From NCBI RefSeq assembly GCF_016863655.1, contig NZ_BOPH01000001.1, positions 124,001 through 188,000 of the forward strand: DNA of 64,000 nucleotides, in the 5' to 3' direction. Source of the stretch: Virgisporangium ochraceum (GTDB taxonomy: Bacteria > Actinomycetota > Actinomycetes > Mycobacteriales > Micromonosporaceae). The notes beneath the pieces were generated by a model. The model was given only the letters and a program-made list of their open reading frames with translations. It did not search any database and was not told where the DNA came from. Below are positions 1 to 8,484 of this stretch, one piece after another. The stretch's first letter is position 1. Every line of letters begins with the position of its first letter. A program made the position numbers and the translations under genes.

Positions 1-1593
1 GGCGGCCGACTGGTGCGCGTCGGCGCCCGCGAAGAGCACCGCGAACTCGTCGCCACCGAGCCGTACCACGAGGTCACCGGGCCGCGACCCGGCCGACAGC
101 CGCCTCGCGATGATCTCCAGGAGGCTGTCGCCGGCCGCGTGTCCGAGCGTCGTGTTGACCTCTTTGAAGTGGTTGATGTCGAACAGCAGCAGCGCCACCC
201 GGTCGGCGGCGTCGAGCCCGCGCAGCCGCGCCGTGCCGCGCACGAGCAGCCCCGCCCGGTTGATCAGCCCGGTCAGCGGGTCGTGGTTGGCGTCGTGGTC
301 GCTGCGCTCGGTGAGCGCGCGCAGCTCGCTGTTGGTCGCGGCGTCGTGAAGGGACGCGGCCAGCGCGTCTCCGTACGCGTTGAGCATGAGCGCGTCGCGG
401 CGGTTCATCGGCTGCGACGAGAGGATGCGCAGCTCACCGATGCGGGCACCGCCCACCAGCAGCGGCCGCGAGCTCAGCAGGCGGCCCCGGCTCGTGCCGA
501 CCAGCGTGCCCACCGCGTCGGATCCGGCCGACGCTTCGCTGTGGGTCACCACGCCGTCGGCCGCGATCGTGTACACCCGCTGCGGGCCCGGTGGGCCGTC
601 GATCACGATCTCGGCGGTGCGCGCGGCGAACAGCCGCACCGCGCCATCGAGCCCGGCGGCCGCGGCCTGGCTCTCGTCGAGGTGGTTCAGCTCCCGGGTG
701 GCCTCGGCGAACACCTGCCACGAGCGGCGCTCGTCCTCGGTGTTGGCCCGGTACGCGAACGTCTGGTGCAGCAGCCACAGCGACGGCGGGAGCACCAGGA
801 GCCACAGCCGGTTGGCGCTGAAGCCGGCGATCACGGCGGCGGCCACCACCACGTTGCCGACCGCCATCGGCACCTTGGTGCGCACCATGGTGCGGGCCAC
901 GCGCAGCGGCCGCTGGTCGTACTCGACCGTGGCCAGACCGGCGACGATGAACGCGCTCAGCCCCAGGAAGGTCGCCGCGCCGACGGTCATCGCGAGTACG
1001 GTGCGCCCGTCGAGGGCGACGTTCGGACGCAGCCCGAGCAGGGCGGCGGCCGTCGCCGCACCGGCGGCCGACACCGTGAGGGCGGCGGTGTTGTTCAGCA
1101 CCCGGTACGCCACGGCGAGCCGGCCGGTGCGCAGCCGGAGGTACTGGAGCGAGCCGACACCGACGAGGAACACCGCCGGCACCAGCCCGACCGGAATGAG
1201 GTAGCAGGCGACGATCAGCGCCGCCTCACCCCAGCCCAGCCGGAGCACACCGGACCCGGTGCGCACCCGCACCGCCATGACGTGTCCGAGCACCACCACC
1301 GCGACGACCGCGAGGAGGACGAGCGGCGACGGGACGTCCGCACCGGTGACGAGCGTGTGCGCCACCCCGCCGACCACCGCCGCGACGGCGACCGCGCGCA
1401 GGAGGTACCAGCACCACCGCCACACCGGACCGGGTGGCGACTGGGCCGAGGAGCGCTGCGCCGGAATGCGTACCGGATCGGTAACGGCCGATGGCCCGAC
1501 CAGGGCGCCGGGAATGTCGGCGGTGGCCGTGGACCCGCCGGAAGCCGCCGAATCAGGGAATGCGGCAGGCGTGGTCGCGCGTTTATCGACCAC
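1..1593 (-). CDS. Membrane-anchored GGDEF protein (putative diguanylate cyclase), 3' end outside window
   Basis: The reading frame is open from position 1593 to the window edge, giving 531 codons of an incomplete protein. The N-terminal half has several hydrophobic segments, for example around residues 60-85 and 105-180, and is probably a multi-helix membrane region. It is followed by a linker that looks like a small sensor domain, and then a GGDEF domain. The signature RLGGDEF lies at positions 46-66, preceded by the typical DPLTGLINRAG and FDINHFKEVNTTLGH segments, so metal- and GTP-binding residues are present and cyclic di-GMP synthesis is plausible. Whether an EAL domain follows cannot be seen. 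The GTG at 1591-1593 has a strong GGAGGGG ribosome site about nine bases upstream and a stop codon just behind it. A GTG at 1423-1425 is an alternative start. Confidence 0.85.
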   Translation of the reverse strand, partial: MVDKRATTPAAFPDSAASGGSTATADIPGALVGPSAVTDPVRIPAQRSSAQSPPGPVWRWCWYLLRAVAVAAVVGGVAHTLVTGADVPSPLVLLAVVAVVVLGHVMAVRVRTGSGVLRLGWGEAALIVACYLIPVGLVPAVFLVGVGSLQYLRLRTGRLAVAYRVLNNTAALTVSAAGAATAAALLGLRPNVALDGRTVLAMTVGAATFLGLSAFIVAGLATVEYDQRPLRVARTMVRTKVPMAVGNVVVAAAVIAGFSANRLWLLVLPPSLWLLHQTFAYRANTEDERRSWQVFAEATRELNHLDESQAAAAGLDGAVRLFAARTAEIVIDGPPGPQRVYTIAADGVVTHSEASAGSDAVGTLVGTSRGRLLSSRPLLVGGARIGELRILSSQPMNRRDALMLNAYGDALAASLHDAATNSELRALTERSDHDANHDPLTGLINRAGLLVRGTARLRGLDAADRVALLLFDINHFKEVNTTLGHAAGDSLLEIIARRLSAGSRPGDLVVRLGGDEFAVLFAGADAHQSAA

Positions 1594-1713
1594 GCGTCAC
1601 CGCCCCTCCGCGCTGCGTGTTCGCCTGCGCCCCGCCATCCCCGTACCGAGGCCCCAGTCCACTGGGCAGGCTAGAACATCCACGGATCGAACGACAGAGT
1701 CACGAAGACAATG

Positions 1714-1736
1714 CGGGCCGCCCGAACGGCGGCCCG
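1714..1736. terminator. Hairpin after the mca operon
   Basis: A perfect 9-bp GC-rich inverted repeat (CGGGCCGCC / GGCGGCCCG) with a five-base loop lies just past the stop of the small membrane protein gene on the minus strand. A weakly T-rich stretch (TTGTCTTC) follows on that strand. It is well placed to end the mca transcript. Confidence 0.5.
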
Positions 1737-1740
1737 ACGG

Positions 1741-1944
1741 TCAGCTTCCCGGCGCGGGCGACGAGTCGGAGTCCGGCGGCTCCTGCGACGGGAACCGCTC
1801 GGGCAGCCGCTTGATCCGCTTGTTCATGTTCCGGACGAGCAGCACGGTCCCGATCGCGAGCAGCACGATGATCAGCAGGCCCAGCGGCCCGGCGAGGCTA
1901 CCGGAGCGGGTGTCACCGAAGATGTTCTGCGCGATCCCGTCCAC
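1741..1944 (-). CDS. Small single-pass membrane protein downstream of mca
   Basis: This is a 67-residue protein starting at GTG 1942-1944, 20 bases after the mca stop, so the two are probably cotranscribed. Residues 20-38 form one hydrophobic segment (LGLLIIVLLAIGTVLLV). A basic stretch (RNMNKRIKRLPERF) follows, then an acidic/serine/proline tail, suggesting N-out/C-in topology. A longer frame upstream exists only as antisense or overlap inside mca and has no supporting features. A small membrane protein next to mca is also known in mycobacteria, but the function is unknown. Confidence 0.75.
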   Translation of the reverse strand: MDGIAQNIFGDTRSGSLAGPLGLLIIVLLAIGTVLLVRNMNKRIKRLPERFPSQEPPDSDSSPAPGS

Positions 1945-1964
1945 GCCGGCTACGGTACGCCTGC

Positions 1965-2840
1965 CTACGCGGAGACGCGCTCGCGCACCCCCGCGAACAG
2001 GTCGTCTTCGGGCGTGGGGCTGTCGACCATCGACCGGACGAGCTCGTAGTCCTCGGTCGGCCAGTGCTTCACCTGCATGTCGCGCGGCACCGCGAACCAC
2101 TGCCCGTCGGGGTCGACCTGGGTGGCGTGGGCCCGCAGGGCGTCGTCGCGCTGCTCGAAGTACTCGCCGCACTCGACGCGGGTGGTGACCCGCGAGCTCT
2201 TGTCGCGCTTCGGGTCGAGGTTCTTCAGCCACTCCCCGTACGGCGACTCGAGGCCCTCGGCCAGCAGCGCGTTGTGCAGCGTCTCGATCCGCCGCATGTT
2301 CCACATGTGGTAGTAGAGCTTCAGCGGCTGCCAGACCGGACCCTCCCCCGGGTACCGCTCGGGGTCACCGGCGGCGTCGAACGCCACCATGCTGATCTTG
2401 TGGGTCATCACGTGGTCGGGGTGCGGGTAGCCGCCGTCCTCGTCGTAGGTGAGCACCACATGCGGCCGGAACGAGCGGATCAGCCGCACCAGCGGCGCGG
2501 CCGCCTCCTCGACGGGCACCAGCGCGAACGCGTCGTCGGGCAGCGGCGGCAGCGGGTCGCCCTCCGGGTAGCCGGAGTCGACGAAGCCGAGCCACTCCTG
2601 CCGGATGCCGAGGATCTCGCGCGCCCGGTCCATCTCGGCGCGGCGCAGCTCGGGCAGCTGCTCCCAGATCTCCGGCCGGTCGAGCTTCGGGTTGAGCACG
2701 CTGCCGCGTTCGCCCCCGGTGCAGGTGACGACGAGGACGTCGACGCCCTCCGCCACGTACCTGGCCATGGTTGCCGCACCCTTGCTGGACTCGTCGTCCG
2801 GATGTGCGTGCACGGCCATCAGGCGCAACTGCTCCCCCAC
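1965..2840 (-). CDS. mca: Mycothiol S-conjugate amidase
   Basis: Mca is a cytosolic zinc amidase. It cleaves mycothiol S-conjugates of electrophiles and drugs to a mercapturic acid and GlcN-Ins, which is recycled. The 291-residue length is normal for the PIG-L/LmbE family. The zinc motif AHPDDESSKG is at residues 12-21 (His13, Asp15/Asp16), and the second metal segment GGYPHPDH sits near the middle. The serine-lysine after the HPDDE motif is the Mca form rather than the MshB form, which supports amidase over deacetylase. The start is GTG 2838-2840, eight bases after GGGAG. It is divergent from the DUF4307 gene, as in mycobacteria, and a small membrane protein gene follows it. Confidence 0.93.
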   Translation of the reverse strand: MGEQLRLMAVHAHPDDESSKGAATMARYVAEGVDVLVVTCTGGERGSVLNPKLDRPEIWEQLPELRRAEMDRAREILGIRQEWLGFVDSGYPEGDPLPPLPDDAFALVPVEEAAAPLVRLIRSFRPHVVLTYDEDGGYPHPDHVMTHKISMVAFDAAGDPERYPGEGPVWQPLKLYYHMWNMRRIETLHNALLAEGLESPYGEWLKNLDPKRDKSSRVTTRVECGEYFEQRDDALRAHATQVDPDGQWFAVPRDMQVKHWPTEDYELVRSMVDSPTPEDDLFAGVRERVSA

Positions 2841-2850
2841 GCTGCTGTCT

Positions 2851-2921
2851 CCCTCATGAACGGGCCCTCATGAACGGCCACTACCGTGACCCAACGCACC
2901 GCACCGGCATATTGTTGCCGG
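2851..2921. promoter_or_regulatory. Repeats in the mca / DUF4307 divergent intergenic region
   Basis: Two perfect copies of a 13-bp direct repeat (CCCTCATGAACGG) start at 2851 and 2865, a 14-bp period. A separate inverted repeat, CCGGCA-tattgt-TGCCGG, lies at 2904-2921. Both lie in the 108 bp between the divergent starts and could be regulator sites or leader structure. No regulator can be named. Confidence 0.35.
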
Positions 2922-2948
2922 AACCCCCGACAAAAACTTTGGGACGCC

Positions 2949-3362
2949 GTGACTGATCAAGACGCTACCGCCGCGCCGGTATTCCCGCCCGGCCGGTACG
3001 GACGTCGCCGGGCCGACCGCCCGCGCCGTCCGTGGCTGGCCGTGCTGCTCGGCGCGCTGGTCATGGTGGCGTCGGCCGGAATCGGCTACCGCCTGTACAA
3101 GCAGTACGGCGACCCGGAGCACGCTCCGCGCATCCTCTCCGAGAGCGAGCGCACCGCCGACCACGTCACGATCCGGTTCGAGGTCCGCGGCGACGGGCGC
3201 AACCCGGCGATCTGCATCGTGCGGGCCAGGGCGAAGGACGGCCTGGTCATCGGGTCGGCCGAAGTACCGGTGGCCGCGGGAAAGCGCGTTGTACAGACAT
3301 ATACGCTGGTCACCCGCGAAAGGGCATTCGTGGTGGACATACCGAAGTGCCGGCCCGCGTAA
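2949..3362 (+). CDS. DUF4307 single-pass membrane protein
   Basis: The protein has 137 residues from GTG 2949. It has a short basic N-terminus rich in RRR/RP, one transmembrane segment at about residues 28-48 (WLAVLLGALVMVASAGIGY), and an extracytoplasmic beta-rich domain ending in a conserved-looking cysteine pair (AICIVRA near the middle and PKCRPA at the end). This is the layout of DUF4307 proteins (mycobacterial Rv1081c type), which sit between mca and greA. Position and architecture both fit, but the function is unknown. The longer frame from 2886 adds a segment without family features. Confidence 0.85.
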   Translation: MTDQDATAAPVFPPGRYGRRRADRPRRPWLAVLLGALVMVASAGIGYRLYKQYGDPEHAPRILSESERTADHVTIRFEVRGDGRNPAICIVRARAKDGLVIGSAEVPVAAGKRVVQTYTLVTRERAFVVDIPKCRPA

Positions 3363-3482
3363 GAAGCGGAGTAACTGGCAGCAATCGCGGGGCTCACGTT
3401 AAGTTGGGCACTTTTGCTACCTTGGTTGGTCTGGCTCATATGCAAGTTGCGCCGACCCATGTACTTGCAAAGGGGATCTTCA

Positions 3483-3971
3483 GTGTCGTCTGAGACCTGG
3501 CTGTCGCAGGAAGCGTACGACCGGTTGCAGGCCGAGCTCGATGAGTTCATCGCCAACCGGCCGGTGATCGCTGCCGAGATCAACGCCCGGCGCGAGGAGG
3601 GCGACCTCAAGGAGAACGGCGGCTACCACGCCGCGCGTGAGGAGCAGGGCAAGGCCGAGGCCCGCATCCGCTACCTCCAGGAGCTGCTCCGCACCGCGCA
3701 GGTGGGTGAGGCGCCGGCGGCCAACACCGGCAAGGTGGGTCCCGGTGTCGTGGTCACCATCCAGTTCGACGACGACGAAGACGACACCGAGACGTTCCTG
3801 CTCGGCTCGCGGGAGATCGCGGCCAGCACCGACCTCACCGTCTACTCGCCGGAGTCGGCGCTGGGCAAGGCCATCGTCGGCGCCAAGGCCGGCGACACCG
3901 TCACCTACACCGCGCCCAGCGGCGCGGAGATCAAGGTGACGGTGGTCAAGTTCGAGCTGTTCAGCGGCTGA
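3483..3971 (+). CDS. greA: Transcription elongation factor GreA
   Basis: GreA enters the RNA polymerase secondary channel and stimulates cleavage of backtracked transcripts. The 162-residue protein has the usual two parts. The N-terminal coiled coil (residues 1-78) carries the tip motif [16 protein letters not shown], with the acidic residues that hold the catalytic magnesium, and the C-terminal FKBP-like domain ends in the typical [20 protein letters not shown] stretch. GTG 3483 is chosen because AAAGGGG lies seven bases upstream and the residues before it do not match the family. It follows the DUF4307 gene by 120 bases and faces ilvA tail to tail. Confidence 0.95.
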   Translation: MSSETWLSQEAYDRLQAELDEFIANRPVIAAEINARREEGDLKENGGYHAAREEQGKAEARIRYLQELLRTAQVGEAPAANTGKVGPGVVVTIQFDDDEDDTETFLLGSREIAASTDLTVYSPESALGKAIVGAKAGDTVTYTAPSGAEIKVTVVKFELFSG

Positions 3972-4057
3972 GCTTCAGCGGCTGGGCTTTCACCGGCTGG
4001 GCTTTCACCGGCTGGGCTTTCACCGGCTGGGCTTCACCGGCTGGGCTTCACCGGCTG
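3967..4057. repeat. 14/15-bp tandem repeat between greA and ilvA
   Basis: Six consecutive units of the form GCTGGGCTTTCACCG follow one another from 3967 to 4053, and a partial seventh follows. Unit lengths are 14, 15, 15, 15, 14 and 14 bases. The array starts in the last codons of greA and ends in the last codons of ilvA. It has no spacers, so it is not a CRISPR array. Confidence 0.9.
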
Positions 4058-5268
4058 AGCGGCGTCACCGTGTAGCCGGCCGCCCGTAGGGCGCCGGTGA
4101 GCCGGTCGGCGTGCGCCGCGCCGCGGGTCTCCACCGACATCGAGATCTCCACCTCGCCGAGGCGCAGGCGGGGATCCTGCCGCCGGTGGTCGACGTCGAC
4201 GATGTTCGCGCCGAGCGCGGCCACCTCGCCCAGCAGCTTGGCGAGGTGGCCGGGCCGGTCGGTGCACCGCACCGTGAACGTGTAGTAGCGGCCGGCCGAC
4301 GCCAGCCCGTGCTCGATCACGCGCAGCAGCAGCATCGGGTCGATGTTCCCGCCCGAGAGCACCGTCACGGCCGGGGTCTCGACCTCGCCGGCCACCCCGG
4401 CGAGCAGGGCGGCCACGCCCACGACGCCGGCCGGTTCGGCGAGCAGCTTCCCGCGCTCCAGCAGCACCAGCAGGGCCCGGGAAATGTCCTCCTCGGTCAC
4501 CGTCACGACGTCGTCGACGAGCTTGCTGACGTGCTCGAACGTCACCTCGCCGGGACAGCCGACCGCGATGCCGTCGGCGATCGTGCCGAACTCGGGCAGC
4601 CGCACCGGCCGTCCCTGGGCCAGCGACGCCGGGAACGCGGCCGCGCCGGCCGCCTGCACCCCGATGATCCGTATGTCGGGGCGGAGCGCCTTGGCCGCGA
4701 CCGCGATGCCGGAGATCACCCCGCCACCGCCGATCCCGACCAGGATCGTGCGCACGTCGGGCACCTGCTCGACGATCTCCAGCGCCACCGTGCCCTGACC
4801 GGCGATCACGTCGGCGTGGTCGAACGGGTGGATCAGCACCGCACCCGTCCGGTCGGCGAACTCCCCGGCCGCGACCAGCGCCTCGTCGACGGTCGCGCCG
4901 GCCAGTTCCACCGTGGCGCCGTAGCCCCTGGTCGCCGCGATCTTCGGCAGCGCCGCACCGACCGGCATGAACACCGTGGCCGCCGTGTCGAGCGCGGCGG
5001 CGGCCACCGCCACACCCTGCGCGTGGTTGCCGGCGCTCGCCGCCACCACCCCGCGGGCCCGCTCCTCCGGACTCAGCCGGGCGATGCGCACGTAGGCGCC
5101 GCGCACCTTGAACGAGCCACCACGCTGCAGGTTCTCGCACTTCAGCCAGACCGGGCCGCCGAGCTTCGCCGTGAGCGGGCGGCTCGGTTCCATCGGGGTG
5201 TAGCGGGTGACGCCGTCGAGCAACTCGCGAGCGGCGTGCACCTCGGCCAGCGTGACCAGTGCAGTCAT
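4048..5268 (-). CDS. ilvA: Threonine ammonia-lyase with C-terminal ACT domain
   Basis: This PLP enzyme deaminates threonine to 2-oxobutanoate, the first step toward isoleucine. The 406-residue protein has the fold type II catalytic domain (about 1-320), with the Schiff-base lysine K54 in GGSFKVRGA, the SAGNHAQGVA substrate loop and the glycine-rich phosphate loop GIGGGGVISG. A single ACT-like domain of about 75 residues follows (YTFTVRCTDRPGHLAKLL). This is the shorter, single-ACT form, so strong isoleucine feedback is uncertain. ATG 5266-5268 is chosen because the 49 residues before it are low-complexity and begin no family homology. The ribosome site is weak (only AGG close by). The last codons run into a tandem repeat. 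Confidence 0.9.
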   Translation of the reverse strand: MTALVTLAEVHAARELLDGVTRYTPMEPSRPLTAKLGGPVWLKCENLQRGGSFKVRGAYVRIARLSPEERARGVVAASAGNHAQGVAVAAAALDTAATVFMPVGAALPKIAATRGYGATVELAGATVDEALVAAGEFADRTGAVLIHPFDHADVIAGQGTVALEIVEQVPDVRTILVGIGGGGVISGIAVAAKALRPDIRIIGVQAAGAAAFPASLAQGRPVRLPEFGTIADGIAVGCPGEVTFEHVSKLVDDVVTVTEEDISRALLVLLERGKLLAEPAGVVGVAALLAGVAGEVETPAVTVLSGGNIDPMLLLRVIEHGLASAGRYYTFTVRCTDRPGHLAKLLGEVAALGANIVDVDHRRQDPRLRLGEVEISMSVETRGAAHADRLTGALRAAGYTVTPLSR

Positions 5269-5347
5269 GCCTGCATGCTCGCACCCCGCCGGTGCTTCGT
5301 CCGGGGCTGTCCTGAGGTGCTCGCTCCGCTCGCACGGGCCCCGGGCC

Positions 5348-6793
5348 TCAACGGCGCAGCCTTCCCTCGTCGCTCCGGCCGCTTCGCTTCCTACGCTCCT
5401 CAGTCCAGGCCGCACCGGCCCGCGGCCAGCCGGGTGCGTGGCGGCGCCAGGGGGCGGCCTGTTCCAGCTGGCCGGCCACCGCGAGCAGGGTCAGCTCGCT
5501 GCCCGGACGGCCGACGAGTTGCACGGCGGCGGGCAGCCCGTCGGGACGCACACCGGCCGGCACCACGACCGCCGGCAGCCCGGCGAGGTTCCACGGTGCC
5601 GCGTAGGGCGCGAACCGGACGCAGGCGGCCAGGTTGGCCTGCCACGAGCGGCGGGCCCAGTCGGCCGCCACCGGCGGCGGGCCGGCCAGGGCCGGGGTCA
5701 CCAGCACGTCGTACCGGTTCTCGTCGAGCCAGCGGAGCACCCGCTCGCGCCACGACTCGCGGTCGCCCGAGCGCACCATGCCGCGCCGCACCGCCTGCTC
5801 GCCGACCGCGATGTGCCGGCGCGACCGCGGCTGCAACGTGCCGACGTCGACGCCGAGGAACGTCGCGTCCTCGTAGACGCCGGCGAACCACGTCGCCGTG
5901 CCGCGGGTCTGCAGCCACAGCGGGTAGGACACCTCGGCCCGCACCGCGTTGTGGCCCAGCCCCACCAACTCGCGGACCGACCTGGTCACGGCGTCGCGCG
6001 CACCCGCGTCCGGCCGCACGCCCGCCGCCGGCGACCGCAACGAGACCGCGAACCGCAACCGGCCCGGCTCCTCCAGCGGAGCGGGGGTCCGCCCCGCGAT
6101 CACGCCGAACCCGACCGCGGCATCGCCCACGGTGGTGGCCAGGATGCCGTTCTCGACCATGCCGTACCAGCCGGCGCCGACGTCGGCCGGCACCACGCCG
6201 CTGCCCGGCTTGATGCCGACGAGGCCGCAGCACGCGGCCGGGACGCGCACCGACCCGAAGCCGTCGTTGCCGTGCGCGATCGGCACCAGACCGGCCGCGA
6301 CGGCCGCCGCCGACCCGCCCGACGAGCCGCCCGGCGTGCGGTCGGTGCGCCACGGGTTGCGGGTGATCACGCCGTCGGTGTCGTCGGTGAGCGCCCAGAT
6401 GCCCAGCTCGGGCATGCGGCTGGTGCCGACGACGATCGCGCCGGCGCCGCGCAGCCGCCGCACCACCTCGTGGTCGGCGGTGGCCACCGGCTGCCGGACC
6501 GCCGCCGAGCCGCGCCACGTGGGCAGCCCGGTGACCGGCACGTTCTCCTTGACCGCGATCGGCACCCCGGCCAACGGCAGGTTGGAGAGCTCGGGCAGCT
6601 CGTCGACGATCTCCGCCTCGGTGACCGCCGCGGCCGCCCGCACCTCGCGGAACGCGCCGACGATGCGGTCGTAGTTGCGGATCTGGTCGAGATGGTCGGC
6701 CACGACCGCGGTCGCCGAGGTGTCGCCCCGGCGTACCGCACGGGCGATCTCGCGGGCGGTACGGCCCACCCAGGCGTCGGGTCGGTCGAGCAT
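5348..6793 (-). CDS. Amidase signature family hydrolase
   Basis: The 481-residue cytosolic protein has the full amidase signature. The catalytic Ser-cisSer-Lys elements are visible: lysine in VPIAVKENV, the serine-rich loop TPGGSSGGSAAAVAAG, and the nucleophile region NDGFGSVRVPAA. These enzymes hydrolyse small carboxamides, and the substrate cannot be told from sequence. It is not GatA: no gatB/gatC neighbours are present and the C-terminal half is divergent. It lies 79 bp upstream of ilvA and 10 bp downstream of metB on the same strand, so the three could share a transcript. The last 15 residues (RRKRSGRSDEGRLRR) are basic and probably not part of the fold. Confidence 0.88.
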   Translation of the reverse strand: MLDRPDAWVGRTAREIARAVRRGDTSATAVVADHLDQIRNYDRIVGAFREVRAAAAVTEAEIVDELPELSNLPLAGVPIAVKENVPVTGLPTWRGSAAVRQPVATADHEVVRRLRGAGAIVVGTSRMPELGIWALTDDTDGVITRNPWRTDRTPGGSSGGSAAAVAAGLVPIAHGNDGFGSVRVPAACCGLVGIKPGSGVVPADVGAGWYGMVENGILATTVGDAAVGFGVIAGRTPAPLEEPGRLRFAVSLRSPAAGVRPDAGARDAVTRSVRELVGLGHNAVRAEVSYPLWLQTRGTATWFAGVYEDATFLGVDVGTLQPRSRRHIAVGEQAVRRGMVRSGDRESWRERVLRWLDENRYDVLVTPALAGPPPVAADWARRSWQANLAACVRFAPYAAPWNLAGLPAVVVPAGVRPDGLPAAVQLVGRPGSELTLLAVAGQLEQAAPWRRHAPGWPRAGAAWTEERRKRSGRSDEGRLRR

Positions 6794-6803
6794 TCGTTGC
6801 CCC

Positions 6804-7931
6804 TTAGCTCAGCGCTCTGTCGAGGTCGGCCAGCAGATCATCGACGGTCTCGATGCCCACGGACAAGCGGACGAGGTCGTCGCGCACCTCCAGCGGCGAC
6901 CCGGCCACGCTGGCGTGGGTCATCCGCCCCGGATGCTCGATCAACGACTCGACGCCGCCGAGGCTCTCGGCCAGGATGAACAGCTCCGTGCTGTTGCAGA
7001 CCTTCTCGGCGTCCGCGGTACGGAAGCTCACCATGCCGCCGAACCGGCGCATCTGCTTGGCTGCCGTCTCGTGGCCGGGGTGGTCGGGCAGGCCCGGGTA
7101 GTAGACCTGGGTCACCTTCTTGTGGTGGATCAGGAATTCGGCGATCCGCTCGGCGTTGTCGCAGTGCCGGTCCATCCGGACGCCCAGGGTCTTGATGCCG
7201 CGGGTGGTGAGCCACGCGTCGAACGGCCCGTTGACCGCGCCCATCGCGTTCTGGTGGAACTTCAGGGTCGCGGCCAGTTCGTCGTCGTTGAGCACGAGTC
7301 CGCCGCCGATCACGTCGGAGTGGCCGCCGAGGTACTTCGTGGTCGAGTGGACCACGATGTCGGCGCCCAGCGACAGCGGCTGCTGCAGGTACGGCGACGC
7401 GAACGTGTTGTCGACCACCAGCAGCGCGCCGAGGTCGCGGGCCAGCTGGGCCGCGCCGGCGAGGTCGGTGATGTTGAGCAGCGGGTTCGTCGGCGTCTCG
7501 ACCCAGACCATCTTCGTGTTGGCCTGCGCGGCGTTCCGCATGGCGCCGACGTCGGGGCCCTTCGCGGGCGTGAACCCGATCCCCCACTGCTCGTGGACCC
7601 GCGCGAAGAGCCGGTAGGTGCCGCCGTACGCGTCGCCCGGGAACACCACGTGGTCGCCGGGTTTCAGCAGGCCGCGGAGGATGGCGTCCTCGGCCGCGAG
7701 GCCGCTGGCGAACGCGAGGCCGTGCCGGCCGCCCTCGATCGCGGCGAGCTGGGCCTGCAGGGAGTCGCGGGACGGGTTGGCGCTGCGGCTGTACTCGTAG
7801 CCGAGCCGCGGGGCGCCCACCGCGTCCTGTGCGTAGGTGCTCGTCTGGTAGATCGGCGGGATCACCGAACCGGTGCGCGGGTCGGGGTCCTGGCCGGCGT
7901 GGACGGCGAGCGTGTCGAAGCCGTGGCTCAT
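6804..7931 (-). CDS. metB: Cystathionine gamma-synthase/lyase family PLP enzyme
   Basis: The 375-residue protein is a fold type I Cys/Met metabolism PLP enzyme. The internal aldimine lysine is K199 in HSTTKYLGGHSD, and the typical YSRSANPSRDSLQ, ASGLAA and ETPTNP segments are present. It would join O-succinyl- or O-acetylhomoserine with cysteine, or cleave cystathionine; the family does not separate these reliably by sequence. The gene order with greA and cbs matches mycobacterial metB. ATG 7929-7931 is the family start. There is no good ribosome site, and the divergent HIT gene starts only 34 bp away, so the mRNA may be leaderless. Confidence 0.9.
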   Translation of the reverse strand: MSHGFDTLAVHAGQDPDPRTGSVIPPIYQTSTYAQDAVGAPRLGYEYSRSANPSRDSLQAQLAAIEGGRHGLAFASGLAAEDAILRGLLKPGDHVVFPGDAYGGTYRLFARVHEQWGIGFTPAKGPDVGAMRNAAQANTKMVWVETPTNPLLNITDLAGAAQLARDLGALLVVDNTFASPYLQQPLSLGADIVVHSTTKYLGGHSDVIGGGLVLNDDELAATLKFHQNAMGAVNGPFDAWLTTRGIKTLGVRMDRHCDNAERIAEFLIHHKKVTQVYYPGLPDHPGHETAAKQMRRFGGMVSFRTADAEKVCNSTELFILAESLGGVESLIEHPGRMTHASVAGSPLEVRDDLVRLSVGIETVDDLLADLDRALS

Positions 7932-7965
7932 CCGTAGAAGGCTAATCCTCGTTACGGTTGCCCCT
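7932..7965. promoter_or_regulatory. 34-bp shared divergent promoter region, metB / HIT
   Basis: Only 34 bp separate the two start codons and neither side has a clear Shine-Dalgarno. The short AT-containing segment (TAGAAGGCTAATCC) could hold a -10 element read on the minus strand. Both transcripts would have to begin at or very near their start codons. Confidence 0.4.
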
Positions 7966-8388
7966 ATGGCCGACTGCCTGTTCTGCTCGATCATCGCCGG
8001 ATCGGTGCCCGCGTTCGAGGTCGCCTCGACCGACGAGTGCGTGGCGTTCCTCGACATCCGCCCGGTGTTCAAGGGGCACGTGCTGGTCGTGCCGCGTGCT
8101 CACGTGGTCACCTTGGCCGATCTTGACCCTGGCCTTTTGTCGCCTTTTTTCGGCTTTGTGCAACAGTTGTCGCGCGCCGTCGAGGCCGGCCTGGGCGCCG
8201 GCGGGTCCTTCGTGGCGATGAACAACAAGGTCTCGCAGTCGGTGGCCCACCTGCACGTCCACGTGGTTCCCCGCACCAAGGGCGACGGACTGCGCGGCTT
8301 CTTCTGGCCCCGCACGAAGTACGAATCGGACGAGGAGGCCGCGTCGTACGCGTCACGTGTCGGTAATGCCCTGGGCGGGCATTCCTGA
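7966..8388 (+). CDS. HIT (histidine triad) family protein
   Basis: The 140-residue protein has the N-terminal CLFCSIIAG opening typical of the Hint branch (two cysteines in CxxC), followed by the DIRPVFKGHVLVVPRAH segment. The catalytic histidine triad HLHVHVVP is preceded by NNKVSQSV. Such proteins hydrolyse nucleotidyl phosphoramidates or related adenylates, and the physiological substrate is usually unknown. ATG 7966 is divergent from metB across 34 bp and has no purine-rich ribosome site, consistent with leaderless translation. Confidence 0.92.
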   Translation: MADCLFCSIIAGSVPAFEVASTDECVAFLDIRPVFKGHVLVVPRAHVVTLADLDPGLLSPFFGFVQQLSRAVEAGLGAGGSFVAMNNKVSQSVAHLHVHVVPRTKGDGLRGFFWPRTKYESDEEAASYASRVGNALGGHS

Positions 8389-8428
8389 GGGTGGCCCGGT
8401 GTTAGGCCTGATGGCTTTTCGGGGGAGC

Positions 8429-8452
8429 GCGAGGGTGGCGAAGCCCCCTCGC
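8429..8452. terminator. Possible hairpin between HIT gene and msrA
   Basis: GCGAGGG and CCCTCGC are separated by ten bases in the 96-bp gap after the HIT gene. There is no U tract, so this could be a weak terminator or a leader structure of msrA. Confidence 0.3.
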
Positions 8453-8484
8453 CCCGGAGGCACAGAATTGGAGGGTTGTGACCC

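Noticed and set aside
4111..6213. 700-codon open frame on the plus strand opposite ilvA and the amidase
   Set aside because: It is a shadow frame of a high-GC antisense strand. The minus-strand proteins carry full family motifs, while this one has only Arg/Pro/Gly-rich low-complexity sequence.
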